DNA of 7,155 nucleotides from an uncultured Anaerolineae bacterium (GTDB taxonomy: Bacteria > Chloroflexota > Anaerolineae > Anaerolineales > Villigracilaceae): NCBI GenBank assembly GCA_903854805.1, contig CAINXK010000295.1:1-7155 (forward strand), written 5' to 3'. The notes below the pieces were generated by a model. The model saw only the letters and a program-made list of their open reading frames with translations, made no database searches and was not told where the DNA came from. The translations under genes were made by a program, and so were the position numbers. This document shows, piece by piece, positions 1 to 4,845 of this stretch (the stretch's first letter is position 1; the number at the start of each line of letters is the position of its first letter).

Positions 1-300
1 ATCTACCTGCGCCGCACCGGTGATCATGTTCTTGATATAGTCGCGGTGACCAGGCATGTCGACGTGGGCATAGTGACGCTTATCGGTCTCATATTCCACG
101 TGGGCGATATTGATCGTAATACCACGCGCCTTTTCTTCAGGAGCGTTGTCAATCGAATCATAAGCGCGAAAATCCGCTTTGCCCATCAAACCAGACACTT
201 TGGTGATCGCCGCGGTCAAGGTCGTCTTGCCGTGGTCGATGTGCCCCATTGTTCCCACATTGAGATGAGGCTTGTTACGGTTAAATTTCTGTTTCGCCAT
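1..300 (-). CDS. tuf: Elongation factor Tu, N-terminal 100 residues (3' end beyond window)
   Basis: EF-Tu is the GTPase that delivers aminoacyl-tRNA to the ribosomal A site in the cytoplasm. Reading from the ATG at 300-298, the frame stays open to position 1 and gives exactly 100 residues, so the rest of this roughly 400-residue protein lies outside. Visible GTPase motifs: the P-loop GHIDHGKT at residues 19-26, the effector region around ARGITIN (58-64) and the G3 motif DMPGH at 81-85 with the catalytic His85. MITGAAQVD ends the visible part. The start is set by a strong AAGGAGAGG ribosome site at 304-312. It is the last gene of a tRNA-Thr/Tyr/Thr-tuf cluster, 45 bases after tRNA-Thr(GGT), and is presumably co-transcribed from the promoter at 707-735. 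Oddity: most bacteria have Cys where this protein has Met82, and Arg86 replaces the usual Ala. Identity is certain. Confidence 0.98.
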   Translation of the reverse strand, partial: MAKQKFNRNKPHLNVGTMGHIDHGKTTLTAAITKVSGLMGKADFRAYDSIDNAPEEKARGITINIAHVEYETDKRHYAHVDMPGHRDYIKNMITGAAQVD

Positions 301-345
301 TTTCCTCTCCTTTTGGAAAAGAACAACTGAGGATAGCAGCAACTG

Positions 346-418
346 AGCCCTCAATGGGATTTGAACCCATGACCCCAGTCTTACCAAGACTGTGCTCTAC
401 CAACTGAGCTATGAGGGC
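346..418 (-). tRNA. tRNA-Thr (anticodon GGT)
   Basis: A complete 73-base cloverleaf reads on the minus strand: acceptor GCCCTCA/TGAGGGC, D arm GCTC/GAGC, anticodon stem CAGTC/GACTG with loop TTGGTAA, and T arm ATGGG/CCCAT with loop TTCAAAT. The anticodon GGT (bases 383-385) decodes ACC/ACU threonine codons. The discriminator is U and no CCA is encoded, so CCA must be added after transcription. It lies directly upstream of tuf, as in the classic tRNA-tufB operons. Confidence 0.97.
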
Positions 419-449
419 TTGTCTTGCTGCCCGGAGTAATCCGGGAAGG

Positions 450-532
450 TGGGCAGTGAAGGATTCGAACCTCCGAAGGCGTCCGCCAGCTGATTTACAG
501 TCAGCCCCCTTTGGCCACTTGGGTAACTGCCC
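450..532 (-). tRNA. tRNA-Tyr (anticodon GTA)
   Basis: An 83-base class II tRNA with a long variable arm, as expected of bacterial tRNA-Tyr. The acceptor GGGCAGT pairs with ACTGCCC, the anticodon stem GCTGA/TCAGC closes loop CTGTAAA, and the anticodon GTA is at 496-498. The discriminator is A, followed by CC but not CCA, so the 3' end is completed enzymatically. It sits between the two tRNA-Thr genes and is part of the same transcript. Confidence 0.97.
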
Positions 533-604
533 ATTTTACTTACTAGAGCCATTACTGACTCGCATTTGGGGTCATTCCTGGCCCCAAACGCCAGCCATCA
601 ATGG

Positions 605-677
605 AGCCGACGACGAGAATTGAACTCGTAACCTCCCACTTACAAGGCGGGTGCTCTGCCGATTGAGCTACGTCGGC
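605..677 (-). tRNA. tRNA-Thr (anticodon TGT)
   Basis: A 73-base cloverleaf: acceptor GCCGACG/CGTCGGC, D arm GCTC/GAGC, anticodon stem CCCGC/GTGGG (one G-U pair) with loop CTTGTAA, and T arm ACGAG/CTCGT. The anticodon TGT (642-644) decodes ACA-type threonine codons and complements the GGT isoacceptor downstream. The discriminator is U and CCA is not encoded. It is the first gene of the tRNA-tuf operon, about 30 bases after the -10 element. Confidence 0.97.
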
Positions 678-706
678 GGGATTAATGTCCCGCATTAAGC
701 GGGCAA

Positions 707-735
707 ATTATACCAAATCCTTCCCGCGGTTACAA
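707..735 (-). promoter_or_regulatory. Sigma-70-type promoter of the tRNA-tuf operon
   Basis: On the minus strand a -35 TTGTAA (730-735) and a perfect -10 TATAAT (707-712) are separated by exactly 17 bases. The bases after the -10 are GC-rich (TTGCCCGC), the discriminator type known from stringently controlled stable-RNA promoters; that control is inferred here. Between the start of transcription and the first tRNA lie alternating CCCGC/GCGGG blocks (676-703) able to form a short leader hairpin. Confidence 0.85.
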
Positions 736-753
736 GGTTACTGGCAAAATTAA

Positions 754-792
754 TCAGCCTGTACCCGTTTTTTTCCTCGGGCTTCAGGCTGA
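754..792. repeat. Inverted repeat between divergent promoters
   Basis: TCAGCCTG (754-761) is matched by CAGGCTGA (785-792), and an inner CCCG (764-767) by CGGG (778-781), leaving a T-rich 10-base loop. It lies upstream of both promoters and so terminates neither known transcript. It could be a relic terminator or a protein-binding site. Function is unknown. Confidence 0.5.
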
Positions 793-851
793 ATATTAGC
801 CCTAGCGGAAAGGGAGTTTATCAGGATTCTCTCAGGCCGTCAAGTCCAGTA

Positions 852-860
852 TGTTATAAT
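852..860 (+). promoter_or_regulatory. Extended -10 promoter of the selenoprotein-trpS-dtd operon
   Basis: TGTTATAAT gives a perfect TATAAT (855-860) preceded by the TGn extension that lets sigma-70-type promoters work without a good -35. No convincing -35 is present 16-18 bases upstream. The expected start near 865-867 gives a leader of about 130 bases. Confidence 0.7.
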
Positions 861-889
861 TCGCACAATTAAACAGCTTTTCTAATCAT

Positions 890-957
890 CTGAACCAGAT
901 CTCCTGTCAACCCGGCCAAAACCAGTTTGATGTTTTCCACTCAGTGGCCTGGTTCAG
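890..957 (+). promoter_or_regulatory. Structured 5' leader of the selenoprotein operon (possible attenuator)
   Basis: The 9-base arms CTGAACCAG (890-898) and CTGGTTCAG (949-957) pair perfectly. Inside, GCCA (915-918) can pair with TGGC (945-948), coaxial with the outer stem. A second AACCAG copy (920-925) can compete for the same 3' arm, giving an alternative fold. The 3' arm is followed by TTTCTTAT, so the fold resembles a weak intrinsic terminator. The ligand or factor, if any, is unknown, and it does not match a T-box. Confidence 0.4.
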
Positions 958-982
958 TTTCTTATACCACAAGTAATGCTCC

Positions 983-987
983 AGGAG
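983..987 (+). promoter_or_regulatory. Shine-Dalgarno site that fixes the selenoprotein start
   Basis: AGGAG lies 7 bases before the ATG at 995. The in-frame GTG at 1049, which begins the first TGA-free frame, has no ribosome site in front of it (ACCGGGCC). This is direct evidence that translation begins upstream of the in-frame UGA. Confidence 0.85.
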
Positions 988-994
988 TCAGATT

Positions 995-1234
995 ATGTTA
1001 AAAATTGAGGTAACTTACTGCGCAGTTTGACACTACACTGACCGGGCCGTGAGCCTGGCAAATGAACTGCTGAAAGCGTTTGAAGCTGATATCGAGACCT
1101 TTACCCTGATCCCATCAGATGGTGGTCGTTTTGAAGTGACTGTAAACGCAACCCTGATCTACTCAAAGCTCAAGACCAACCGGCATGCTGCACCCGGTGA
1201 GGTGCTTGGTCTTGTAAAAAAAATCATCCCTTAG
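995..1234 (+). CDS. SelW/Rdx-family selenoprotein (in-frame UGA = Sec12)
   Basis: Starting at ATG 995 behind a good ribosome site, the frame reads MLKIEVTYCAV, then TGA (1028-1030), then continues open to TAG at 1234, giving 79 residues if UGA is read as selenocysteine. The result carries the Rdx (SelW/SelT/SelH) active site CxxU at C9-A10-V11-U12, right after the first beta strand. Next come a helix (RAVSLANELLKAF, 17-29), the family strand pair with GGRFEVTVN (43-51), and a C-terminal helix (GEVLGLVKKII). The length matches SelW-type proteins. Related bacterial proteins usually have CxxC, and Cys-to-Sec exchange at the second position is the known pattern. A SECIS-like hairpin follows the UGA. 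These proteins are thioredoxin-fold oxidoreductases of poorly defined substrate, probably cytoplasmic. trpS starts 9 bases later, so the two are co-transcribed. The alternative, a broken CxxC gene, is less likely because the rest is intact. Confidence 0.88.
1039..1060 (+). promoter_or_regulatory. Bacterial SECIS-like hairpin after the UGA
   Basis: CCGGGC (1042-1047) pairs with GCCTGG (1053-1058), six pairs with one G-U, closing a 5-base loop CGTGA. TG (1039-1040) pairs with CA (1059-1060) below a bulged A1041. Seventeen bases separate the UGA from the loop, and the loop carries G at its second position followed by U. This agrees with the known bacterial SECIS form: a short stem with a G in the first two loop positions, about 16-37 bases after the UGA, bound by SelB. 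Confidence 0.75.
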
Positions 1235-1243
1235 CGAGGTAGA

Positions 1244-2233
1244 ATGGCAAAGAAAGGCCGTGTTTTTTCAGGCGCCCGCCCCACAGGACGCCAACATCTG
1301 GGCAATTATCTCGGTGCGATTAAGAATTATGTCGCCCTGCAAGCAGACTATGAATGTGTTTACTGCATTGTAGATGTGCATGCGCTCACCACCATTGAAA
1401 CCACCCGCGACCTGGTGCCCAATACTTACGACATGGCCATCGATTGGCTGGCAGCTGGCATTCGCCCGGAAGATTCGATCGTTTTCGTTCAGAGCCATGT
1501 GCCACAGGTGATGGAACTGCACACATATCTTTCGATGGTAACTCCCTGGGGTAAGTTGACCGATCTGCCTACATTTAAAGAAAAAGTCAGACAGCAGGAA
1601 AGCAATGTGAATTATGGTCTGGTGGGCTACCCGGTATTGATGACTGCCGATATCGTGCTGTATAAAACCGACACGGTACCGGTGGGTGTTGACCAGGCTC
1701 CGCATATTGAATTTGCCCGCGAAACAGTGCGTTCTTTCAATTATCGTTACGGTACCAACGTGCTCCGAGAACCGCAGATGAAGAACACCGAGGTCCCCAA
1801 GGTCCTGGGCATTGATGGCGTCCAGAAGATGGGCAAGAGTCTCAACAATCATATCGAGCTGGCCAGCACACCCGATGAAACCCGCCTGCGTGTCATGCAG
1901 ATGGTCACAGACCCGCAGCGCCTCAGGCGCACCGATCCGGGCAACCCGGATATTTGCAATGTATATTCGATGCACAAGATCTTCACACCCACACAAGACC
2001 TGGAAATGATCAACCAGGAATGTCGTCGGGCCGGAATTGGCTGCGTGGATTGCAAGAAACGCTTCGCCGAGAATCTAAATAACAATCTGGCACCATTCCG
2101 CGAGAGGCGCGCCGAAATTGGCAAGAGCCCGGATACAGTCTGGGACGTGCTCCACGATGGAGCCAAACGCGCGCGCGCCATCGCCGAGGAAACCATGGTC
2201 GAAGTGCGCGCCGCCATGCAGCTGCCAAAATAA
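1244..2233 (+). CDS. trpS: Tryptophanyl-tRNA synthetase, iron-sulfur type
   Basis: Class I synthetase charging tRNA-Trp with tryptophan in the cytoplasm; its 329 residues are normal for the family. The HIGH-like motif is HLGNYLG at 18-24 after FSGARPTG, and the KMSKS motif appears as KMGKS at 195-199. The substrate-pocket block YPVLMTADIVLYKTD...PVGVDQ lies at 129-151. Four cysteines, C238, C260, C267 and C270, form C-x21-C-x6-C-x2-C in the anticodon-binding part. A nearly identical pattern (x22 in the first gap, as I recall) holds a [4Fe-4S] cluster in the Thermotoga enzyme, so this one probably carries a cluster. ATG 1244 follows GAGGT (1236-1240) at rather close spacing, 9 bases after the selenoprotein stop. 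It is co-transcribed with that gene and probably with dtd. Confidence 0.97.
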   Translation: MAKKGRVFSGARPTGRQHLGNYLGAIKNYVALQADYECVYCIVDVHALTTIETTRDLVPNTYDMAIDWLAAGIRPEDSIVFVQSHVPQVMELHTYLSMVTPWGKLTDLPTFKEKVRQQESNVNYGLVGYPVLMTADIVLYKTDTVPVGVDQAPHIEFARETVRSFNYRYGTNVLREPQMKNTEVPKVLGIDGVQKMGKSLNNHIELASTPDETRLRVMQMVTDPQRLRRTDPGNPDICNVYSMHKIFTPTQDLEMINQECRRAGIGCVDCKKRFAENLNNNLAPFRERRAEIGKSPDTVWDVLHDGAKRARAIAEETMVEVRAAMQLPK

Positions 2234-2250
2234 TAAGCTCACCCCAAAAG

Positions 2251-2278
2251 CCGGATTGCTGCAACAGCAGCATACCGG
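2251..2278 (+). other. Hairpin between trpS and dtd
   Basis: CCGG (2251-2254) pairs with CCGG (2275-2278), and TGCTGC (2257-2262) with GCAGCA (2267-2272) around an AACA loop, with a 2x2 internal loop. There is no T-run after it, so it is not a standard terminator. It may be a processing or stability element within the operon. Confidence 0.45.
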
Positions 2279-2297
2279 TTAGCCGGGAGAATTAAAA

Positions 2298-2735
2298 ATG
2301 CGTGCCCTGGTTCAGCGTGTCAAATATGGTAAGGTCAGTGTAGCAGGCAGCACCATCGCCGAGATTGGCACAGGCCTGATGATTCTGTTGGGCGTGGGGC
2401 ACGCCGATAGCGAAGAGCAGGCCGCCTTCCTGGCTGATAAGATCGCCAACCTGCGAATCTTTGAAGACGCCGAAGGCCGCATGAACCTCTCGCTGCTGGA
2501 TGTGGGTGGGGCTGCCATCGTCGTCTCTCAGTTCACCCTGTACGCCAATATGAGCAAAGGCCGCCGGCCATCCTTTACCGAGGCAGCCTTGCCCGAAATT
2601 GCCCGCCCATTGGTAAGTCGTTTTGCAGAATTTCTGGCGGCCCAGGGTGTTGCCACCGGGCAAGGTGTTTTTGGTGCCGATATGCAGGTGGAAATCCACA
2701 ACGACGGCCCCGTGACCATCTGGCTGGAAAAATAA
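2298..2735 (+). CDS. dtd: D-aminoacyl-tRNA deacylase
   Basis: DTD hydrolyses D-amino acids, and also glycine mischarged on tRNA-Ala, off tRNA, so it acts as a proofreading enzyme of translation. The protein has 145 residues, the usual length. It starts MRALVQRV and carries both signature loops: SQFTLY at 77-82 and the Gly-cisPro loop NDGPVTIW at 135-142 (Gly137-Pro138), which reach into each other's active site in the homodimer. KGRRPSF (87-93) is also typical. A ribosome site GGGAG (2285-2289) lies 8 bases before the ATG. It is 64 bases after trpS on the same strand with no clear terminator between, so the two probably share a transcript. Confidence 0.97.
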   Translation: MRALVQRVKYGKVSVAGSTIAEIGTGLMILLGVGHADSEEQAAFLADKIANLRIFEDAEGRMNLSLLDVGGAAIVVSQFTLYANMSKGRRPSFTEAALPEIARPLVSRFAEFLAAQGVATGQGVFGADMQVEIHNDGPVTIWLEK

Positions 2736-2743
2736 GGACCGCC

Positions 2744-2792
2744 AACGAGCATGCTCGCCGGCTTGAAAGATCAAAAAAACGCTGCTCGTTTT
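2744..2792 (+). terminator. Possible terminator after dtd
   Basis: AACGAGCA (2744-2751) pairs perfectly with TGCTCGTT (2783-2790), which runs into TT. The loop of 31 bases is long for an intrinsic terminator. The 5' arm also overlaps a self-complementary CGAGCATGCTCG (2746-2757). It starts 8 bases after the dtd stop, the expected place. Confidence 0.35.
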
Positions 2793-3014
2793 GTGGACGG
2801 CCTGCCAGCCGGGCGCCAAAAACGGGCATAAAAACTCCACGTATCGGGGAACCTGGCCAGAAAAACTTGCCGGGTAAACGTTGGATTGGATAGGTGCTGA
2901 CCCAAAATATTGAAATTCGTCATCAAAGTGATGCAAATCAGGGCATCTTTCGGCGAATCTGCTTAAAAATGACCGTTTTTCAGCCTGAACGAAGCTGAAA
3001 TTCCCATTAAAACC

Positions 3015-3043
3015 TTGACGAGTGAAGATTTCACTGATATATT
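3015..3043 (+). promoter_or_regulatory. Promoter with palindromic operator-like spacer
   Basis: TTGACG (3015-3020) and TATATT (3038-3043) are separated by exactly 17 bases, giving five of six consensus matches in each hexamer. The spacer contains the perfect inverted repeat AGTGAA-GAT-TTCACT (3021-3035), the classic place for a repressor site. Transcription should start near 3050. Confidence 0.75.
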
Positions 3044-3049
3044 TTGAGA

Positions 3050-3121
3050 TGTAGGATGCAAGTAAGTTTTCGTTGGAAACAGGTAGACGACGGCTCAAAG
3101 CATTGCCTTTGAGCCGTTTTT
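3050..3121 (+). ncRNA. Candidate small RNA or attenuated leader upstream of the cold-shock gene
   Basis: The promoter at 3015-3043 and the terminator at 3090-3121 bracket a transcript of about 70 bases with no reading frame of note. It would fold into a hairpin GTTTTC/GGAAAC (3066-3071 with 3075-3080) followed by the terminator stem. Either it is a free small RNA, or the 5' part of a long leader of the cold-shock gene with termination regulated by read-through. The ends are inferred from the signals only. Confidence 0.45.
3090..3121 (+). terminator. Intrinsic terminator upstream of the cold-shock gene
   Basis: An 11-base perfect stem, ACGGCTCAAAG (3090-3100) with CTTTGAGCCGT (3107-3117), and loop CATTGC are followed by a T-run to 3121. 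It acts on the plus strand only, as there is no A-run before it. It lies 75 bases before the cold-shock start codon, so it either ends a small RNA or attenuates that gene. Confidence 0.85.
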
Positions 3122-3196
3122 GATAAGACCGGCCGAAGACATTACTGCACCACAACTCTCCACCCTTTTTGTTGTTTTGCTCTAAGGAGGCAAAAA

Positions 3197-3406
3197 ATGT
3201 CTGAACGTGTCATCGGTACGGTAAAGTGGTTCAATGGTAGCAAGGGCTACGGTTTCATCTCCCGCGAAGGCGGCCCTGATGTCTTCGTCCACTTCTCCGC
3301 TATCCAAGGCGATGGATTTCGTAACCTTGAAGAAGGCCAGCGCGTAGAATTCACGGTCGAAAAAGGCCCCAAGGGTCTGCAGGCCGCGAACGTCAAGGCC
3401 ATCTAA
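3197..3406 (+). CDS. Cold-shock protein (CspA family)
   Basis: A 69-residue single cold-shock domain that binds single-stranded RNA and DNA, melting RNA structure and often acting as a transcription antiterminator. The RNP1 motif KGYGFIS spans 16-22 and RNP2 DVFVHFS spans 28-34, after the family start GTVKWFN (7-13). The C-terminal strand reads [10 protein letters not shown]. The length is standard. The near-perfect ribosome site AAGGAGG (3184-3190) sits 6 bases before ATG 3197 and suggests high expression. No clear promoter lies between the terminator at 3121 and the start, so transcription may come from 3015-3043 through that terminator. The gene ends 18 bases before a strong terminator shared with the convergent gene on the minus strand. 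Confidence 0.97.
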   Translation: MSERVIGTVKWFNGSKGYGFISREGGPDVFVHFSAIQGDGFRNLEEGQRVEFTVEKGPKGLQAANVKAI

Positions 3407-3424
3407 TAGCCTGACTGTACAACC

Positions 3425-3452
3425 AAAACCCCGTCGTGAGACGGGGTTTTTT
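3425..3452. terminator. Bidirectional terminator of csp and the convergent PyrD-like gene
   Basis: AAAACCCCGTC (3425-3435) pairs with GACGGGGTTTT (3440-3450) around a GTGA tetraloop, with the T-run extending to 3452. It stops csp on the plus strand. On the minus strand the same stem ends in TTTT and follows directly on the TAA of the convergent gene (3451-3453). Confidence 0.92.
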
Positions 3453-4215
3453 ATTTCCACAAAAGTGTATCGAGCTGCACCGCCAGCGCGCCACAGTCCA
3501 GCATGGCCGCCGCCTGTTCCTGGCTATAGACGCCCACCCCACCAATCACCGGCAGACCCAGGCGCGTAAGGCTGTGCAGCAGACCGAGCGCCTGGGGGAA
3601 CAGCGCCGGACCATATAAGCGGCCATTGATCAATGCGCCTGCTCCAGACTGATCCCTGCCCATCAAAGAGCCGCGTGGTGCTGCAAAGCTCAGTGCAGCC
3701 GCGCCATTCTGGATGACCCGCGGCCCCAGGCTTAACAACTGTTCAAACGGCAGGTTCGCGATCAACGGCAGCTCACCCAGCGACATTTCCAGGGTCCGCA
3801 GGATAATATCTGCCGCCAACTGCGGGGCAAAACCCAATTCGATAGCGGCAATATTATCCAGCCCTTCCAGGCCGCGCACCATGCGCGCAGTCTCATCCGG
3901 AAGGTCGGCCATGAGATGAACGATAACCGGCTGCGAAGCAACCGCCCAGCGGCGCGCATACTTCTTTAGCGCACCCGAAAACCCCGGGTTGGGCAGCCCG
4001 GTATGTAAAAGCAACCCACCAGGATATTCAATCATTTCCGGAAGACTGGCAACCCGCCGCGCGCGCAGACTGAGCGGATTGGTCACAAAGGCGCCCAAAT
4101 CGTCCCAGCTGCCGGCCGGAAATGTATTCAGCGCCGCGCGGACATCCGGGGCGAATCCCAGCATCCCGGCAGCGTTCATCAATGGCTTGCGAAAGATCAG
4201 GTCATTTTTAAACAT
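3451..4215 (-). CDS. Dihydroorotate-dehydrogenase-like TIM-barrel protein, orotate site not conserved
   Basis: The 254-residue protein follows the class 1 PyrD plan. It begins with IFRKPLMNAAG (7-17, FMN-side strand), then GAFVTNPLSLRARR (41-54), GLPNPG (73-78), a GPALFPQAL segment (202-210) and the C-terminal phosphate-site region IGGVGVYSQEQAAAMLDCGALAVQ (224-247), where FMN binds. It is shorter than typical PyrD (about 300). The active-site NxSCPN loop is replaced by IELGFAP (125-131), without the catalytic Cys/Ser or the Asn residues. The flavin-contacting Lys after the second strand is Asn46, and the later KL motif reads ANLP (153-156). It therefore probably keeps an FMN-barrel fold but not dihydroorotate oxidation. 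ATG 4215 is two codons after an in-frame TAG and lacks a clear ribosome site. It lies 60 bases after the gene at 4276-4818. Confidence 0.75.
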   Translation of the reverse strand: MFKNDLIFRKPLMNAAGMLGFAPDVRAALNTFPAGSWDDLGAFVTNPLSLRARRVASLPEMIEYPGGLLLHTGLPNPGFSGALKKYARRWAVASQPVIVHLMADLPDETARMVRGLEGLDNIAAIELGFAPQLAADIILRTLEMSLGELPLIANLPFEQLLSLGPRVIQNGAAALSFAAPRGSLMGRDQSGAGALINGRLYGPALFPQALGLLHSLTRLGLPVIGGVGVYSQEQAAAMLDCGALAVQLDTLLWK

Positions 4216-4227
4216 ATGCTAACAATC

Positions 4228-4254
4228 CGCCAGTCCTTTTGGCTGGGCTGGCGG
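4228..4254. repeat. Inverted repeat between the two minus-strand genes
   Basis: CCGCCAG (4228-4234) and CTGGCGG (4248-4254) form a 7-base stem with a 13-base loop just upstream of the PyrD-like start. On the minus strand it is followed by ATTGTTAG, a poor T-run, so termination would be weak. It may act as a leader hairpin near the start codon. Confidence 0.4.
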
Positions 4255-4275
4255 AAAAAGTTTAATCCTATGGGT

Positions 4276-4818
4276 TTAATTTGGGCCTTGTGGCTGTGTT
4301 TGGGCCGGATTGGTTGGCACAGGATTTGGAACATGCTCACCAATCAGAATCATCTGGTTCTTGTTAAAAATGATCGTGCTCCTGCGGATGGTAATGGCAG
4401 GATAAAGCGAGTAAATCACGGTTGCATCCGTGATCGGGATAAAATCGTCTGAGCGCGATAACAACACACGCCGGATATCCATTTTTTCGGTCAGGTGAAC
4501 CGAGCCAAACAACTCAAAATTGGGCAGAAGCACGCAAATCGGATAAACCTGCCGGCTGGCACGCCGATAAATGCTCTTAGTGGTCATATCACGTTCGTCA
4601 GGATAAGCGAACAGGATGGAGTGTTTTTCCATGCGCAGCTCACTCATTTGGATCGGCGCGGACTTCCCCATCCCCAGGAGTTGACTGATCTGCGCTTCGC
4701 GAACCATGATACTTGTTTCATTCTTAAGATTCATCAGGTCACTCAGGCGCTCGTGGGGCGTATCCACCAGCCCCCGCACTACATGATCATACGTATAAAA
4801 TTCAGCTTCGAAGTACAT
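4276..4818 (-). CDS. Unrecognised two-repeat protein, 180 residues
   Basis: I do not recognise a function. The chosen ATG (4818-4816) has GGAAGG (4825-4830) 6 bases upstream; an in-frame ATG 16 codons earlier (4866) has no such support. The protein appears to be two copies of one module. GLVDTPHERLSDLMN followed by TSIMVREAQIS (16-45) corresponds to GSVHLTEKMDIRRVL followed by DFIPITDATVI (105-135), and each is followed by a hydrophobic strand (HSILFAYP, 66-73; STIIFNKNQMILIGE, 147-161). The tail (163-180) is rich in Pro, Gln and Asn and probably disordered. There is no signal peptide or membrane span, so it is likely cytoplasmic. It resembles Chloroflexota proteins I recall as DUF6812, with low certainty. 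It lies upstream of the PyrD-like gene, probably in one transcript. Confidence 0.8.
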   Translation of the reverse strand: MYFEAEFYTYDHVVRGLVDTPHERLSDLMNLKNETSIMVREAQISQLLGMGKSAPIQMSELRMEKHSILFAYPDERDMTTKSIYRRASRQVYPICVLLPNFELFGSVHLTEKMDIRRVLLSRSDDFIPITDATVIYSLYPAITIRRSTIIFNKNQMILIGEHVPNPVPTNPAQTQPQGPN

Positions 4819-4845
4819 GTCACACCTTCCAGAACTTATTTGATG

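Larger units (their letters stand above)
678..994. other. Divergent intergenic region between tRNA-tuf and selenoprotein-trpS-dtd
   Basis: This 317-base stretch contains no gene. It holds the minus-strand promoter (707-735), a hairpin between the two promoters (754-792), the plus-strand extended -10 promoter (852-860) and the structured leader of the selenoprotein operon (890-957). I found no other coding signal. Confidence 0.8.
2736..3196 (+). other. Non-coding region between dtd and the cold-shock gene
   Basis: This 461-base stretch has no credible gene; the long minus-strand open frame through it also covers dtd antisense and is a shadow. Contents in order: a possible dtd terminator (2744-2792), an unexplained stretch of about 185 bases, the inverted repeat TTTCAGC/GCTGAAA (2978-2984 with 2994-3000), a promoter (3015-3043), a small hairpin GTTTTC/GGAAAC (3066-3080), an intrinsic terminator (3090-3121) and a 75-base cold-shock leader without an obvious promoter of its own. 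Confidence 0.75.

Noticed and set aside
46..330. Plus-strand open frame over tuf
   Set aside because: It is a mirror frame of the clearly conserved EF-Tu coding sequence.
411..623. Plus-strand open frame through the tRNA genes
   Set aside because: It runs across tRNA-Tyr and into the ends of both tRNA-Thr genes, so it is not protein-coding.
860..994. A T-box riboswitch before trpS, suggested by TGGC in AGTGGCCTGG
   Set aside because: The leader is only about 130 bases, and the conserved T-box block and a specifier loop with a Trp codon are not visible.
1049..1234. A 61-codon frame starting at GTG 1049
   Set aside because: It has no ribosome site and lacks the first strand and active-site Cys of the Rdx fold. 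The ATG at 995 with UGA read-through explains the region better.
1268..1996. Long minus-strand open frame of 242 codons
   Set aside because: It lies entirely antisense within trpS, whose family motifs are unambiguous; the frame has no recognisable domain.
2292..3155. Minus-strand open frame of 287 codons
   Set aside because: It covers dtd antisense and continues through the non-coding region with its promoter and terminator; no domain or ribosome site supports it.
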